A stretch of DNA of 64,000 bases from JBGPHT01 sp041484525 (lineage in GTDB: Bacteria > Acidobacteriota > Terriglobia > Bryobacterales > Bryobacteraceae). The notes below the pieces were generated by a model. It did no database searches. It saw only the letters and a list, made by a program, of their open reading frames with translations, and was not told the DNA's origin. How positions within the stretch are numbered: the stretch's first letter is position 1; each line of letters starts with the position of its first letter. Shown one piece after another: positions 53,213 through 62,378 of this stretch. The stretch lies in the NCBI GenBank assembly GCA_041484525.1, contig JBGPHT010000025.1, positions 1 to 64,000 of the forward strand. The letters run 5' to 3'. Made by a program: the position numbers and the translations under genes.

Positions 53213-53611
53213 TCAAGCCGCTTCCAGCCACTCGCGCACCAGCGGCTCAGGATTGCTCTTGAGGTCCACCGGCCGGGCGCGCTTCTCCTGGTTATTTTCG
53301 AGATACACCGCCACCACACCCTTCGGCGTGGGACGCAACTCGAGGCGCCGCTCGCGAGCCTCCAGGCGCAGCGTGGACCCGAGCCAGGCGATGTGCACCT
53401 TGGTGCGCATGCCATGGCCGATCCGCACGGCCTGCTTCAAGAGCTCCGCCGTGTAGGGTCCTTTCTTCAACTCTTCGGCGAATGGAGCGGCGGCCCGGGC
53501 AGTAGCCTTCTGGTCCTCGCGCACGCGCCGGTCGCGGTCGAACGAGTCCTCCGCGTCTTCGCGCGATTCCAGGCTCTTCAGGTTGTTTTCCAAATTATCC
53601 AGGAAACTCAT
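53213..53611 (-). CDS. Hypothetical protein with charged N-terminal helix
   Basis: A 132-residue protein I do not recognise. Residues 1-45 are a highly charged helix (SFLDNLENNLKSLESREDAEDSFDRDRRVREDQ) likely to form a coiled coil. The rest alternates helix and strand (KKGPYTAELLKQAVRIGHGMRTKVHIAWLGSTLRLEARERRLELRPTPKGVVAVYL). No signal or membrane segment. The start may be ATG 53611 or ATG 53620. It is divergent from another unknown gene across about 100 bases. Confidence 0.65.
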   Translation of the reverse strand: MSFLDNLENNLKSLESREDAEDSFDRDRRVREDQKATARAAAPFAEELKKGPYTAELLKQAVRIGHGMRTKVHIAWLGSTLRLEARERRLELRPTPKGVVAVYLENNQEKRARPVDLKSNPEPLVREWLEAA

Positions 53612-53708
53612 TCTTCCCATTCTGACGGATGAAACACCAAAAGGGGTTACCGAAGTGCGTGCGATTGAACAGTTTCTTTACGAAATTTTACGAACCAGTC
53701 AGGTTACG

Positions 53709-54122
53709 ATGGTCGCGATGCATAATCCTCCGCGAGAGCGGTTGGCGACGCTCCGCAACGGTCTCCTGCGGCTGCACAAGAATCTCCTCGATTCCGAGCG
53801 GGCGTCGTACGAGCGCGATGTGGCACGCATCACTTCCACCGGTCAGTACCTGAATCTGGTACTGCACGACCCGTGGTTTGGTTGGCTGCACGAACTCTCG
53901 CAGTTCATCGTCGTGATTGATGAGACGTTCGATCTGGAGGAGCCCGCGACGCCCGCCGATGCCGCGCGCCTGGTGGCACAGGCCCGCGAACTGGTGGCGC
54001 CGTCCGAGAACGGCGCCGGATTTGCGCGCCGCTACTTCGAAGCCATGCAGCGCGACCCCGGTGTAGTGCTGGCCCATCGCGACATGATGCGCGTGTTTGC
54101 CGATCTGCAACAGCAGTCTTAA
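53709..54122 (+). CDS. Hypothetical soluble helical protein
   Basis: A 137-residue mostly helical protein of unknown function: RERLATLRNGLLRLHKNLLDSERASYERDVARI, then GQYLNLVLHDPWFGWLHELSQFIVVIDETFD and VLAHRDMMRVFADLQQ. No export signal. ATG 53709 is preferred because AGG lies five bases upstream and the preceding in-frame stretch is antisense to the divergent gene. The WLHELSQFIVVIDETF segment is the most distinctive. Confidence 0.65.
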   Translation: MVAMHNPPRERLATLRNGLLRLHKNLLDSERASYERDVARITSTGQYLNLVLHDPWFGWLHELSQFIVVIDETFDLEEPATPADAARLVAQARELVAPSENGAGFARRYFEAMQRDPGVVLAHRDMMRVFADLQQQS

Positions 54123-54153
54123 TCCCGCCCTGCCGTGCTATCTTGATCCCAAC

Positions 54154-55059
54154 ATGCGCCTGCGCTTTCCATTTCTCGTCCTCTCGCTTGCCGCCGCCGC
54201 TTTTGCGCAACGCGGCGGACCGGCAACGCCGCTCGCCCGCCTGGACGGCGAGATCCAGCGGCTCACCCGCTCCGTCAACGCCACCTGGGGCATCTACATC
54301 AAGTGCCTCGAAACCGGTGAAGAGATCGCCCTCAACGCGGACCAGCAGATGGACACGATGAGCGTCATCAAGCTGCCGTTGATGGCCGAAGCGTTTCGCC
54401 AGATCGAGGCAGGCAAGTTCGCTCTCGCCGATCGCGTGACTTACACGCAGGCCGCGCTGCGCCCCGGCACCGGCATCATTCGCTCGCTCGACCCCGGCGT
54501 ACAGCTCACCATCAAGGACCTCCTGACCCTCATGGTGATCGTCAGCGACAACACCGCCACCGACCTGCTCTACGACAAGGTCGGCGGAATCGAGCCGGTC
54601 AACAAACTGATGGACGAGTGGGGACTCAAGTCGATCCGCGCCACCGGCACCGCCGACGTGTGGTTCAAGGCGCTGCGCGCGGCGCCGAATGCCGAGACTT
54701 TCCACCGCGACGGCAAGACTCCCTTCGGCCTCAGCTCGCCGCGCGACATGGGCCGGCTGATCGAGCGGCTGGAGAAGGGCGAGGCTGTCAGCAAGAGCGC
54801 CAGCGACCAGATGCTGCAGATCATGCGCGGGCAGGTCTACAGCTCGCGCCTGCCGCGCTACGTGAATGGCTGGCGCATCCCGCACAAGACCGGCGACTTC
54901 ATGCCGTACATCGGGAACGACGTCGGCGTCCTCGAGAGCGGCTCGCGCCACGTGGTGATGAGCGTCTTCACCGCCAAACACTTCGGGTCGGGCGCGATGC
55001 TCGAGGACACCATCGGCCGCATCGCCGAACTGACCGGCAACTACTTCGCGGCGCGTTAG
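54154..55059 (+). CDS. Exported class A beta-lactamase-like serine hydrolase
   Basis: A 301-residue protein with signal MRLRFPFLVLSLAAAAFA. Penicillin-binding-fold motifs are SVIK (SxxK, in MDTMSVIKLPLMAEAF), SDN (VIVSDNTATDLLYD) and KTG (WRIPHKTGDFMPYIGNDVG). The omega-loop ExxLN glutamate needed for deacylation in true class A enzymes is not visible after the SDN motif. Lactam turnover is therefore doubtful, and it may be a related esterase or peptidase. It starts 31 bases after the unknown gene on the same strand. Confidence 0.85.
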   Translation: MRLRFPFLVLSLAAAAFAQRGGPATPLARLDGEIQRLTRSVNATWGIYIKCLETGEEIALNADQQMDTMSVIKLPLMAEAFRQIEAGKFALADRVTYTQAALRPGTGIIRSLDPGVQLTIKDLLTLMVIVSDNTATDLLYDKVGGIEPVNKLMDEWGLKSIRATGTADVWFKALRAAPNAETFHRDGKTPFGLSSPRDMGRLIERLEKGEAVSKSASDQMLQIMRGQVYSSRLPRYVNGWRIPHKTGDFMPYIGNDVGVLESGSRHVVMSVFTAKHFGSGAMLEDTIGRIAELTGNYFAAR

Positions 55060-55138
55060 CAAAGCTGCGACCGCAAACGCTTGGTCCAATCCCGGGAACA
55101 ATCCTCGCTCCATCGCCGTCCATTCTTAAGAGGAACGT

Positions 55139-56008
55139 ATGCCGTGGCTGGTCCGGATGGCGAGCTGGATCGTACCGGCGGAGGATCGTGCCGCCTGGCG
55201 CGCGCGCTGGAATTCGGGGCTGCGCAACTTGGCAGTCCTGACGGATCGCGGCGAACTTCCCGGTAGTGCTGCATGGCGCCGCGCCCTGTCTTACCGCGCC
55301 GCATTCGCGCACGCGTCGGCCGTCCGCTTCGGCCAGGGTGGACTGGCGCGGCGGGCGCGCGGCCCCGCCTTTCTCCTCGCCGCGGCCGCGATCGCGATCG
55401 CGCTGCTCGCTTTCATGAGCCACGGATTCTCCGTCACGCGTGCCATGATCGAAGCGGCGTACACGCTTCCCGCGCCAGGCCCGCCGCAGCGTTATGATCC
55501 CGTGCGCGAGCGCCTGTTCGTGCACATCACGTGGATGGCGCTGGCCGTGAGCGTGGCTGCGGCGATGGTATCGCTCGGCCGCTTCCGGCTGCGCAGCCAG
55601 GACTGGCGCTGCTGGAGTTTCCTTTTCCTGAAGACGCTTTCGGTGGTTGTGTTCGTCCCCTTGCTCTGGTTCGAAGGCGGCGCGCGCCTGCGCGGTTTGA
55701 TACACGCGCCGAACTGGAGAATCCTGCTGGGCGGAGTCGGACTCGGCCTGTTCTTCGTGGCGGTTTTCGCAGTGGCCGTGATGTGGTGCTTCATCGACCA
55801 GGCGCGCCGCTGTCCGGTGTGCCTGAGGCGGCTCTATTGGCCGGTAACCATGGGCTCGTGGTCGAGCGTTCTCGACCCCGTCTCCACTGAACTTCTGTGC
55901 GACCGCGGCCACGGCTCCCTCACCATCCCGGAGATGGACAATGCGCAGCCCGAACAGTGGATCGCCCTCGACCGCTCCTGGAGCGGCCTGTTCGAACAGA
56001 AGCGCTAG
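55139..56008 (+). CDS. Hypothetical membrane protein with C-terminal cysteine pair
   Basis: A 289-residue protein of unknown function. The soluble N-terminus PWLVRMASWIVPAEDRAAWRARWNSGLRNL resembles the ADRAAWRAEW opening of acidobacterial permease-associated proteins. Four hydrophobic helices follow (about 76-95, 128-146, 160-178 and 196-217), then CPVC (near 225) and a later cysteine in LLCDRGHGS that could bind zinc. GAGGA lies before the ATG. No partner is evident. Confidence 0.7.
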   Translation: MPWLVRMASWIVPAEDRAAWRARWNSGLRNLAVLTDRGELPGSAAWRRALSYRAAFAHASAVRFGQGGLARRARGPAFLLAAAAIAIALLAFMSHGFSVTRAMIEAAYTLPAPGPPQRYDPVRERLFVHITWMALAVSVAAAMVSLGRFRLRSQDWRCWSFLFLKTLSVVVFVPLLWFEGGARLRGLIHAPNWRILLGGVGLGLFFVAVFAVAVMWCFIDQARRCPVCLRRLYWPVTMGSWSSVLDPVSTELLCDRGHGSLTIPEMDNAQPEQWIALDRSWSGLFEQKR

Positions 56009-56107
56009 CCGATTTGTAAACACCTGCATCGCCAACCGCAGTCAACTCATCTACAATAAGCACAAACGCTTAAAGGCCAAGTACGTCACTTGGTACAGGA
56101 GATCAGG

Positions 56108-58969
56108 GTGCAACACTCGATTCAAATACTCGTATTGTCGGCCGCCCTTGCGGTCGCGCCGCACTCCTTCGGGCAAGCCAGCGCGGCCAACGGTGAGATC
56201 ACAGGAGCCGTTACGGATCCGTCAGGTGCTGCCATTGCCGGCGCCACGGTGCAGGCGACGAACACCGGAACGGGGTTCAAGCAATCGGCCAAAACCGGCG
56301 ATACCGGCATCTATCGTCTGAGCCTGCTGCCGCTCGGCAGCTATGATCTGGAAGTGCAGGCCGCTGGCTTCGCACCCACCAAGCTGACGCAGATCGTGCT
56401 CAATGCCGGCGCCACGGTGACCGTCGAGATCAACCTGTCAGTGGCGGGAACGGCGACTACCATCGAGGTGGTAGGTGGAGCTGTTGCGACCGATCCGGCG
56501 CGCAGCGATATCGGCTCTACGCTCGACCTCAACATGGTCAGAAACCTCCCGCTGGTCTCGCGTAACCCGTACAACTACATTCTGTTTCAACCTAACGTGA
56601 GCGGCCGTGGCAACACCGAGTTCGGCGTGCCGCGCAAGATCAACGCCAACGGCTTCAACGGGCGCATCAATTACCAGATCGACGGCAGCAACAACACCGA
56701 GAGCGACCGCGCGGGCATACGCCTGATTCCGATTTCCGCCACATACGTGCAAGAGATTCAACAGGTGAGCAACGGCTTCGCGCCGGAGTTCGGCAATACC
56801 GTGGGAACGGTGTTTAACACCATCACGCGCTCCGGGACCAACGAGTATCACGGCGAATTGTCGTACCTTTTCCGCCGCACGGATTTCAGCGCTCGGCCGA
56901 AGCTGACGCCGGCCGCGGCAGCCACACCCCAGGTCAACGTGGACGCTTACGCCGCCGATGCCGGCGGACGGCTGATCCGCGACAAGCTGTTCTTCTTCGG
57001 TGCCTTCGAGCACGTGAAGCGCGACCTCCCGGGACCGGTCACGGTTTCGGCGGCGACGATCGCGCAACTCGGATTGCCAACCGACTATGTCAACGCCGTG
57101 CCGTTCCGCCAGAGTGTGTGGTTCTACATGGCCAAGGCGGACTGGCTGCTCACGCCGCGCAACCGCGTCTCCGTGCGGTACATGCACCATGCCAACGATT
57201 CGCCCTACAACAACAGCGCCATCGGCGGGCTCAATCTGATCTCCCAAAGCTACAACTTCGTGGACCGCTCCCACGTGGGCGCTGTCCAGCTAGTCAGTGC
57301 CATCTCCAGCCGCTCGATCAATGAGCTGCGCGGGCAGATAGCGTATCGCGGGCAGGTGAACGACCGCTTCGAAGGCAGTGGAACCGGTCCGACGATCCAG
57401 GTGACGGGCGTCGCCAACTTCGGCGGGCCCACGCAAGCCGGATTCGTTTACCGCGAGACCACACCCGAGATCACCGACAACTTCACCATCATCACCAGCT
57501 CCCACGCCTTCAAGTTCGGCGGCAATCTGCGAGCTGTGCGCGACACGCAAGTGGCGGCGCAGGCCGCGACCTACACCTTCCCCACGATCGCGGCTTACCT
57601 GGCTGCGAAGGACGGCTCGGTGCCCAAGGGCTACAGCACCTTCGCGCAATTGCTGGGAAATTTCTCGCTGGATTACAACTCGGTCTTCGGCGGCCTGTTC
57701 GTGCAGGATAGCTGGAAGCCGATTCGCAACCTGACGTTGACTTACGGGCTGCGCTACGACGTATACAAGATCCCGCCAGGGACCAGCAGTGCCCTGTTCC
57801 CGTCCTCACAGAAATTCAAGGTCGATAAGAATAACTTCTCGCCGCGCCTGGGCGTGGCGTGGGGCCTTGGCAAGAATCAGAAGACGGTAGTGCGCGCCAG
57901 CACCGGCTTCTTCTACGATCCTCCGCAGACCGACCAGTATCGCCAGGCGCTGTTGAATACCGGCTCACCGCAGTTCTATAACGTGAGCACGGGGCCGACC
58001 GCCAGCTTTGCGCCGGCGTTCCCGTCGGTGTTCACGGCCGTTCCCAGCGGCTTCACGCTGGCGACACCGACCATCTACACCGTGGATCCGAATTTCGCGA
58101 CGCTTTACTCATACAATGCGAACCTCACCATCAGCCGGGAGCTGGGCGCGAACTTCGTGGGCAGCATCGGGTACCTTTTCACCGCGGGCACGCACCTGCC
58201 GGTGTACCGCAATCTCAACCTGGTGCCTTCCGGCAATTTCCTCGCCGATGGGCGGCCGATCTTCAGCACCACGGCGCGCGTCTACACCGGCCTCGCGAAT
58301 ATTCTCTCGGCCGAATCGGTGGGCAAGTCAAGTTATAACGGCTTGAACCTGACCTTGCAGAAGCGGCTCTCGAAGGGATACGAGTTGATCGCCACCTACA
58401 CCTGGTCGCACGCCATCGACGATGCGCCGGAGCAGAACAATATCGACAGCGGCGCCAACTTCCTTTCGGACCCGGCCAACCGTCGGCGCGATCGCGGCAA
58501 CTCGCTCACCGACAAGCGCCACTCGTTCAACATGACGGGCGTCTTCATGCCGGAATTCCACGCCGCGGGCCACGCCGCCAACTATCTGCTGAATCACAAC
58601 CGGCTCTCGGTGGGTGCGGTGGCGGCGTCGGGCGACCTGTTCAACCTGGGCAGCAACCTCGTCCTGAACGCCGATCCGACGGAGCCCGGAGCGTTTCAGC
58701 GTCCGGCATACGTGGGGCGGAACACCATCCGCGCCGCAGCGCCGTTCGAGCTTTTCGCACGTTACTCGCGGCTGTTTCCGGTCACCGAACGGAAGTCGTT
58801 CGAGTTTATGGCGGAGTCGACGAACCTGTTCAATACCATGAATCCGATTGGGCTGAATACCACGGCGACGGTGGATGCCCTCGGGAATATCACCAAGCCG
58901 GCGACCAACGCGGTTACGGGGGCGCGCGATCAGCGACTGCTCCAGTTGGGGCTGCGGCTCAACTTCTGA
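56108..58969 (+). CDS. Oar-like TonB-dependent receptor
   Basis: A 953-residue outer-membrane receptor: signal VQHSIQILVLSAALAVAPHSFG, regulatory domain GEITGAVTDPSGAAIAGATVQ (about 30-110), plug NLPLVSRNPYNYILFQPNVSG and YQIDGSNNTESDRAG, and a barrel ending LLQLGLRLNF. GTG 56108 has AGGAG six bases upstream and is preferred over TTG 56090. A TACAAT at 56052-56057 is a possible -10. It is the third receptor of this family in the window, with no coupled enzyme downstream. Confidence 0.92.
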   Translation: MQHSIQILVLSAALAVAPHSFGQASAANGEITGAVTDPSGAAIAGATVQATNTGTGFKQSAKTGDTGIYRLSLLPLGSYDLEVQAAGFAPTKLTQIVLNAGATVTVEINLSVAGTATTIEVVGGAVATDPARSDIGSTLDLNMVRNLPLVSRNPYNYILFQPNVSGRGNTEFGVPRKINANGFNGRINYQIDGSNNTESDRAGIRLIPISATYVQEIQQVSNGFAPEFGNTVGTVFNTITRSGTNEYHGELSYLFRRTDFSARPKLTPAAAATPQVNVDAYAADAGGRLIRDKLFFFGAFEHVKRDLPGPVTVSAATIAQLGLPTDYVNAVPFRQSVWFYMAKADWLLTPRNRVSVRYMHHANDSPYNNSAIGGLNLISQSYNFVDRSHVGAVQLVSAISSRSINELRGQIAYRGQVNDRFEGSGTGPTIQVTGVANFGGPTQAGFVYRETTPEITDNFTIITSSHAFKFGGNLRAVRDTQVAAQAATYTFPTIAAYLAAKDGSVPKGYSTFAQLLGNFSLDYNSVFGGLFVQDSWKPIRNLTLTYGLRYDVYKIPPGTSSALFPSSQKFKVDKNNFSPRLGVAWGLGKNQKTVVRASTGFFYDPPQTDQYRQALLNTGSPQFYNVSTGPTASFAPAFPSVFTAVPSGFTLATPTIYTVDPNFATLYSYNANLTISRELGANFVGSIGYLFTAGTHLPVYRNLNLVPSGNFLADGRPIFSTTARVYTGLANILSAESVGKSSYNGLNLTLQKRLSKGYELIATYTWSHAIDDAPEQNNIDSGANFLSDPANRRRDRGNSLTDKRHSFNMTGVFMPEFHAAGHAANYLLNHNRLSVGAVAASGDLFNLGSNLVLNADPTEPGAFQRPAYVGRNTIRAAAPFELFARYSRLFPVTERKSFEFMAESTNLFNTMNPIGLNTTATVDALGNITKPATNAVTGARDQRLLQLGLRLNF

Positions 58970-58970
58970 A

Positions 58971-59432
58971 TCAGAGCTGCTTCGTCATGCGGATGAAGTG
59001 GCACGGCAGCTTGGTGGCGACGCCCTGTGTAAAGGGTGCCGTGCCATTCTCCGCATAGCCGCACTTGCGGTAGAACGGCGGCAGTTCTTCGCGCAGGTTC
59101 ACAATGGTCAGATCCATCGCCCCGCAGCCTTGCGCGCGGGCGTGGTCCTCGGCTGCCGTCATCAGTTTCCGGCCCACACCGCCGCCCTGTTGCGACGGGT
59201 CGACCGAGAGCAGCCCCAGGTACGCTCGGTCGCCGCGCGGTTCCACGTAGACGCAGCCGGCGAGCGCGCCGTCCTCATCCGCCGCCAGGAAGCTTCCCTT
59301 GCGGAACCGTTCCTCCACGTCGGCGATGGTGATGCGGTCGCCGTCTATGAAAAAGCGCTCCACGACAAAAGCCAGGTTGATCAGGCGGGTGAGCGCTTCC
59401 GCCTCCGCGGGAAGTGCAATTCGAATTCGCAC
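58971..59432 (-). CDS. GNAT-family N-acetyltransferase
   Basis: A 153-residue GNAT domain: RIRIALPAEAEALTRLINLAF, then AGCVYVEPRGDRAYLGLLSVDPSQQGGGVGRKLM with the Q/GxGxG acetyl-CoA loop, and LREELPPFYRKCGYAENG. The acceptor is unknown. It is convergent with the TonB receptor, the two stops being adjacent. Confidence 0.9.
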   Translation of the reverse strand: MRIRIALPAEAEALTRLINLAFVVERFFIDGDRITIADVEERFRKGSFLAADEDGALAGCVYVEPRGDRAYLGLLSVDPSQQGGGVGRKLMTAAEDHARAQGCGAMDLTIVNLREELPPFYRKCGYAENGTAPFTQGVATKLPCHFIRMTKQL

Positions 59433-59481
59433 GATTTCTTCATTATGGTAGACTCAACCAGTTTTGGAGGACGCCTTGCCG

Positions 59482-60114
59482 ATGCAACGTCTGTCACGCC
59501 ACAATCTGTTGATGAAATGCGCCGCACTGGGCTCGCTGACGGTGGCTCCTTCGCTCGGCCTGGCCGAGTCGCTCGATGGCTAGGAAGAGCAGGCCGGCGA
59601 TACTCGAAAACCCACCGCGCGGAATGATCTGGGCCCGTTCTACAAGCGTGCCACGCCGTCCACGGCACACTTGCGTGCAGCCGGAGACCCAGGCCTGCCG
59701 ATTGCAATTTCCGGAAAAGTCTTCGACACGCGCGGCAACATCGTACAGGGCGCGAAGCTCGAGATCTGGCAGGCCGATCACCACGGCCGCTACGATCTGG
59801 ATGGTTACCGCTACCGCACTGCGCTATTTTCCGACCAGGCCGGTAAGTATGCTTTCGACTCTGTGATGCCCGGGCACTATCCCGCGCGCGTCTGCCAGCA
59901 CGTTCACTACATCGTCACGGCGCCCGGCCACAAAGCGCTCACCACCCAACTCTACTTTGCGACCGATCCCGTTTTCGAAGGCGATCCAGTTCGCAATTAC
60001 ACGCGTGATCCGCTGATCCTGAAATCGGAACTGGTGCGGCCCGTCACTCTCACCGGCGACCCAAAGGATATCCACGCAGCCGTGAATTTCGAGATCGTCC
60101 TGGAGCGGTTGTGA
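59482..60114 (+). pseudogene. Intradiol ring-cleavage dioxygenase interrupted by an in-frame TAG
   Basis: The frame from ATG 59482 encodes a signal-like N-terminus (MQRLSRHNLLMKCAALGSLTVA), then meets TAG at 59581-59583 within SLDG-stop-EEQAGDTRKP. It continues in the same frame for about 175 residues: RNDLGPFYKRATPSTAHL, GKVFDTRGNIVQGAKLEIWQADHHGRYDLDGY and GHYPARVCQHVHYIV. Iron ligands expected for the family are present (Tyr in GRYD, Tyr in GHYP, both His of QHVHY). GGAGG sits upstream of the ATG. Only the stop disables it; a weak TTG restart at 59671 would drop the N-terminus. The WD40 gene overlaps its end. Confidence 0.82.
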
Positions 60115-61079
60115 TACAGAATCGCATCCGCTCGATCGGGCTGCTGGCCGTAGCCGCCGCTGTCTGGGCGCAGCAGCCAGCCCCGCAAGAGATCCTGACA
60201 CTTCCGACTCCCGCACAACCGGGATCATTCCTGCTGGCTAGGAGCGGCACCCTGGCATCGTCGATTTGCCGGGACCAGAAACTGCGTGTGTGGGCGCTCC
60301 CCGCGGCCACGCTGCTGCGCACCATAGACCTGACCGGCAGGGCCATCGGTGTGGCCGCAATTTCGGATGACGGCCGCTGGATCGTGACGGCGACCGCATA
60401 GGCGACGTGACCGCATGGGACACCTCCACCGGGCAGCCGCACATGCAAACCCGCTTGGCGCCTTATCCGGGTTCGGCGAAATTCTCGCACGATGGCAAGT
60501 TCCTGGCGCTCGCCGCAGCGGGCGGGCCGGTGCAAGTTTTCGACATGGCCGCGCGGCGCAAGATGTTCGAGTTGGAACAGCCAGTCGGAGGCACCAACTC
60601 GATCGCGTTCTCGCTCGACGGCGCCGCGATCGCCACTGCCGACGGCGACACCGTCGTCCGCATCCTGCGACGCTCGCAGCGGTAAAGTACTTTCGCGCAA
60701 TCCCGAATCCCTGAATGAACCCCTGGCAATCGACTTTACAGCGGACGGCAAGCAGGCCATCATCGGCGGCGGCGACAAGGTAGTCACTTTTGTCGATACC
60801 GATACCGGGAAGATCGTACGCCGCATGGACCGGACCGCCGAGCCGCCGATGCTTCTCCAGACTTCGCCCGACGGCGCCCTGCTGGCAGCGGTCTTCATAA
60901 AAGCGGACAACATGACGGAGCCCGCCCCCATCGTGGTCTGGGAAGCTGCTTCCGGCCGGAAGAGGGCGGAGTGGACCCCTCCCACAAGGCCGCTGGGCGG
61001 AGGTTGGACCGCGGATGGCCGCCTGCTGGTCGCCACCGGTACCAAAGACGCCATACACATCTGGCGGATCATGCCGTAG
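60111..61079 (+). pseudogene. Exported WD40-repeat protein with two compensating frameshifts
   Basis: GTG 60111 overlaps the dioxygenase stop and begins a signal (RIRSIGLLAVAAAVWAQQ). WD40-like blades then run through three frames: ISDDGRWIVTATA breaks near 60397 (one base short), VTAWDTSTGQPHMQTRL to ATADGDTVVRI runs in the second frame, and after one extra base near 60664 the first frame resumes with DARSGKVLSRNPESL to IHIWRIMP. The net shift is zero, so only about 90 central residues are misread, but a TAG at 60399-60401 still stops translation. The repaired protein would be about 322 residues. Confidence 0.75.
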
Positions 61080-61182
61080 CCGGCCTTCCCCGTACCTTAA
61101 CCTAGCGTTTACTAACTTTTTACAAACCACTTAAAACCTCCCGCGCACCCCATACGTTCATATGAGCAGGAGGACATAGAAA

Positions 61183-61746
61183 ATGAGATCCAGACTTCTG
61201 GGACGGATCGTAATGGCTGCGGTTCTCATCGTGGGGGTCGCCGGCGCGGCCACCAACGGAAATGCGAATCTTCCGCGCACGGATAATGACATCGCCAAAA
61301 GTGTGCGCCACGAAGTTTTGATGTATCCCTATTACAGCCTCTGGGATGACATCAGCTTCCGCGTCAACAACGGCAGCGTCGAGCTGATCGGAGCGGTGAA
61401 CCAGCCGTTCAAAAAGCAGGACCTCGGCCGCCTGGCCGCGAAAGTGCCGGGCGTCACCAGCGTCACCAATCAGCTTCGCGTCCTGCCTCTGTCGCCCATG
61501 GACGACCGGCTGCGGCTCCAGGTGGCCCGCGCCATCTTCCGCGATCCGGTTCTGTTCCGCTACGCGATGGGTGCGGTTCCATCCATCCACATCATCGTGG
61601 ATAACGGCCACGTCACTCTGTCCGGCGTGGTGAACAACGATATGGAGAAGCAGGTCGCCGGCATGCGCGCATCGGGCGCCGGCCTCAGCTTTGGCAGCAT
61701 CACCAACAACCTCGCAGTCGAGCGGCCCACCAGCAAGAAGAGCTAA
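61183..61746 (+). CDS. Exported BON-domain protein
   Basis: A 187-residue protein with signal MRSRLLGRIVMAAVLIVGVAGA and two BON domains: IAKSVRHEVLMYPYYSLWDDISFRVNNGSVELIGAV and RLQVARAIFRDPVLFRYAMGAVPSIHIIVDNGHVTLSGVV. BON domains bind phospholipid or envelope surfaces and are often stress-linked. A strong AGGAGG lies nine bases before the ATG, and an intrinsic terminator follows, so it is a single-gene unit. Confidence 0.92.
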   Translation: MRSRLLGRIVMAAVLIVGVAGAATNGNANLPRTDNDIAKSVRHEVLMYPYYSLWDDISFRVNNGSVELIGAVNQPFKKQDLGRLAAKVPGVTSVTNQLRVLPLSPMDDRLRLQVARAIFRDPVLFRYAMGAVPSIHIIVDNGHVTLSGVVNNDMEKQVAGMRASGAGLSFGSITNNLAVERPTSKKS

Positions 61747-61767
61747 CCACAGGCATCCCGCCACCTG

Positions 61768-61817
61768 AAGGCGGCCGGGACCAGGCGCACCCCCTGGACC
61801 GGCCGCCTTTGTCTTTT
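61768..61817 (+). terminator. Strong intrinsic terminator after the BON gene
   Basis: AAGGCGGCCGG (61768-61778) pairs perfectly with CCGGCCGCCTT (61799-61809). Inside the loop CCAGG and CCTGG can extend the stem. The run TTGTCTTTT follows. It is the clearest terminator in the window. Confidence 0.8.
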
Positions 61818-61841
61818 AATCCGCTGATACAATCTGGGTTC

Positions 61842-62375
61842 GTGTTTCGGCCCTGGTTCGTGCCACTCGCGTGCGTCGCCGTCTGGGCCGGTTGCTCCAG
61901 CCTGCCGGATTCCTATCCTCCGCCCGCGCAGCGCCGGCCCCTCGCCAGCGTCCCCTCAAATATTCCGTTCGGCCCCATGTTCGCCATCAGCGACTCCAAC
62001 GCCCGCGATCAGATTGTGCGCGGAGTTGCCGAGACCGGCCCCCGCACCTGGCGCTGGACCGATGCCCACCCGGTCTTCCGCTTCTATGTGCCCGAGGCCC
62101 CGCGGGCGCAGTTCCTGATGGACTTCACGCTTCCTCCGGTGACGTTCCGCCAGACCGGACCCGTCACCCTGACCTTCCGCCTGAACGATCAGCCGCTCGA
62201 CCGCGTCCGCTACGACGCGCCCGGCGAGCTCCACTACCGCAAGGCGATTCCCGACCCGCTGCTGCATCGGAACGGCATCAACCTGATCGCCATCGACGCC
62301 GAGCCCGCCTGGGTGTCGAAAGAGGACGGCCGCACCTACGGATTCATTCTGGTGCGCGCCGGCTTCGCGGAGTAG
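61842..62375 (+). CDS. Lipoprotein of unknown function
   Basis: A 177-residue lipoprotein: FRPWFVPLACVAVWAGC with the lipobox before C17, then SSLPDSYPPPAQRRP. The body is beta-rich (FYVPEAPRAQFLMDFTLPPVTFRQTGPVTLTFRLNDQPLDRVRYDAPGE), like a small carbohydrate-binding or jelly-roll fold, ending YGFILVRAGFAE. GTG 61842 gives the lipobox; there is no ribosome site, and TACAAT (61828-61833) would place transcription start at or near the GTG, so it may be leaderless. It is four bases from the next gene. Confidence 0.75.
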   Translation: MFRPWFVPLACVAVWAGCSSLPDSYPPPAQRRPLASVPSNIPFGPMFAISDSNARDQIVRGVAETGPRTWRWTDAHPVFRFYVPEAPRAQFLMDFTLPPVTFRQTGPVTLTFRLNDQPLDRVRYDAPGELHYRKAIPDPLLHRNGINLIAIDAEPAWVSKEDGRTYGFILVRAGFAE

Positions 62376-62378
62376 CCC

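Noticed and set aside
59581..59583. Pyrrolysine or suppressed amber in the dioxygenase
   Set aside because: No pyl genes are present and the position lies in a signal-proximal linker, not a catalytic site.
60397..60670. Programmed frameshifting in the WD40 gene
   Set aside because: No slippery heptamer or downstream structure was noticed, and two opposite shifts would be needed.
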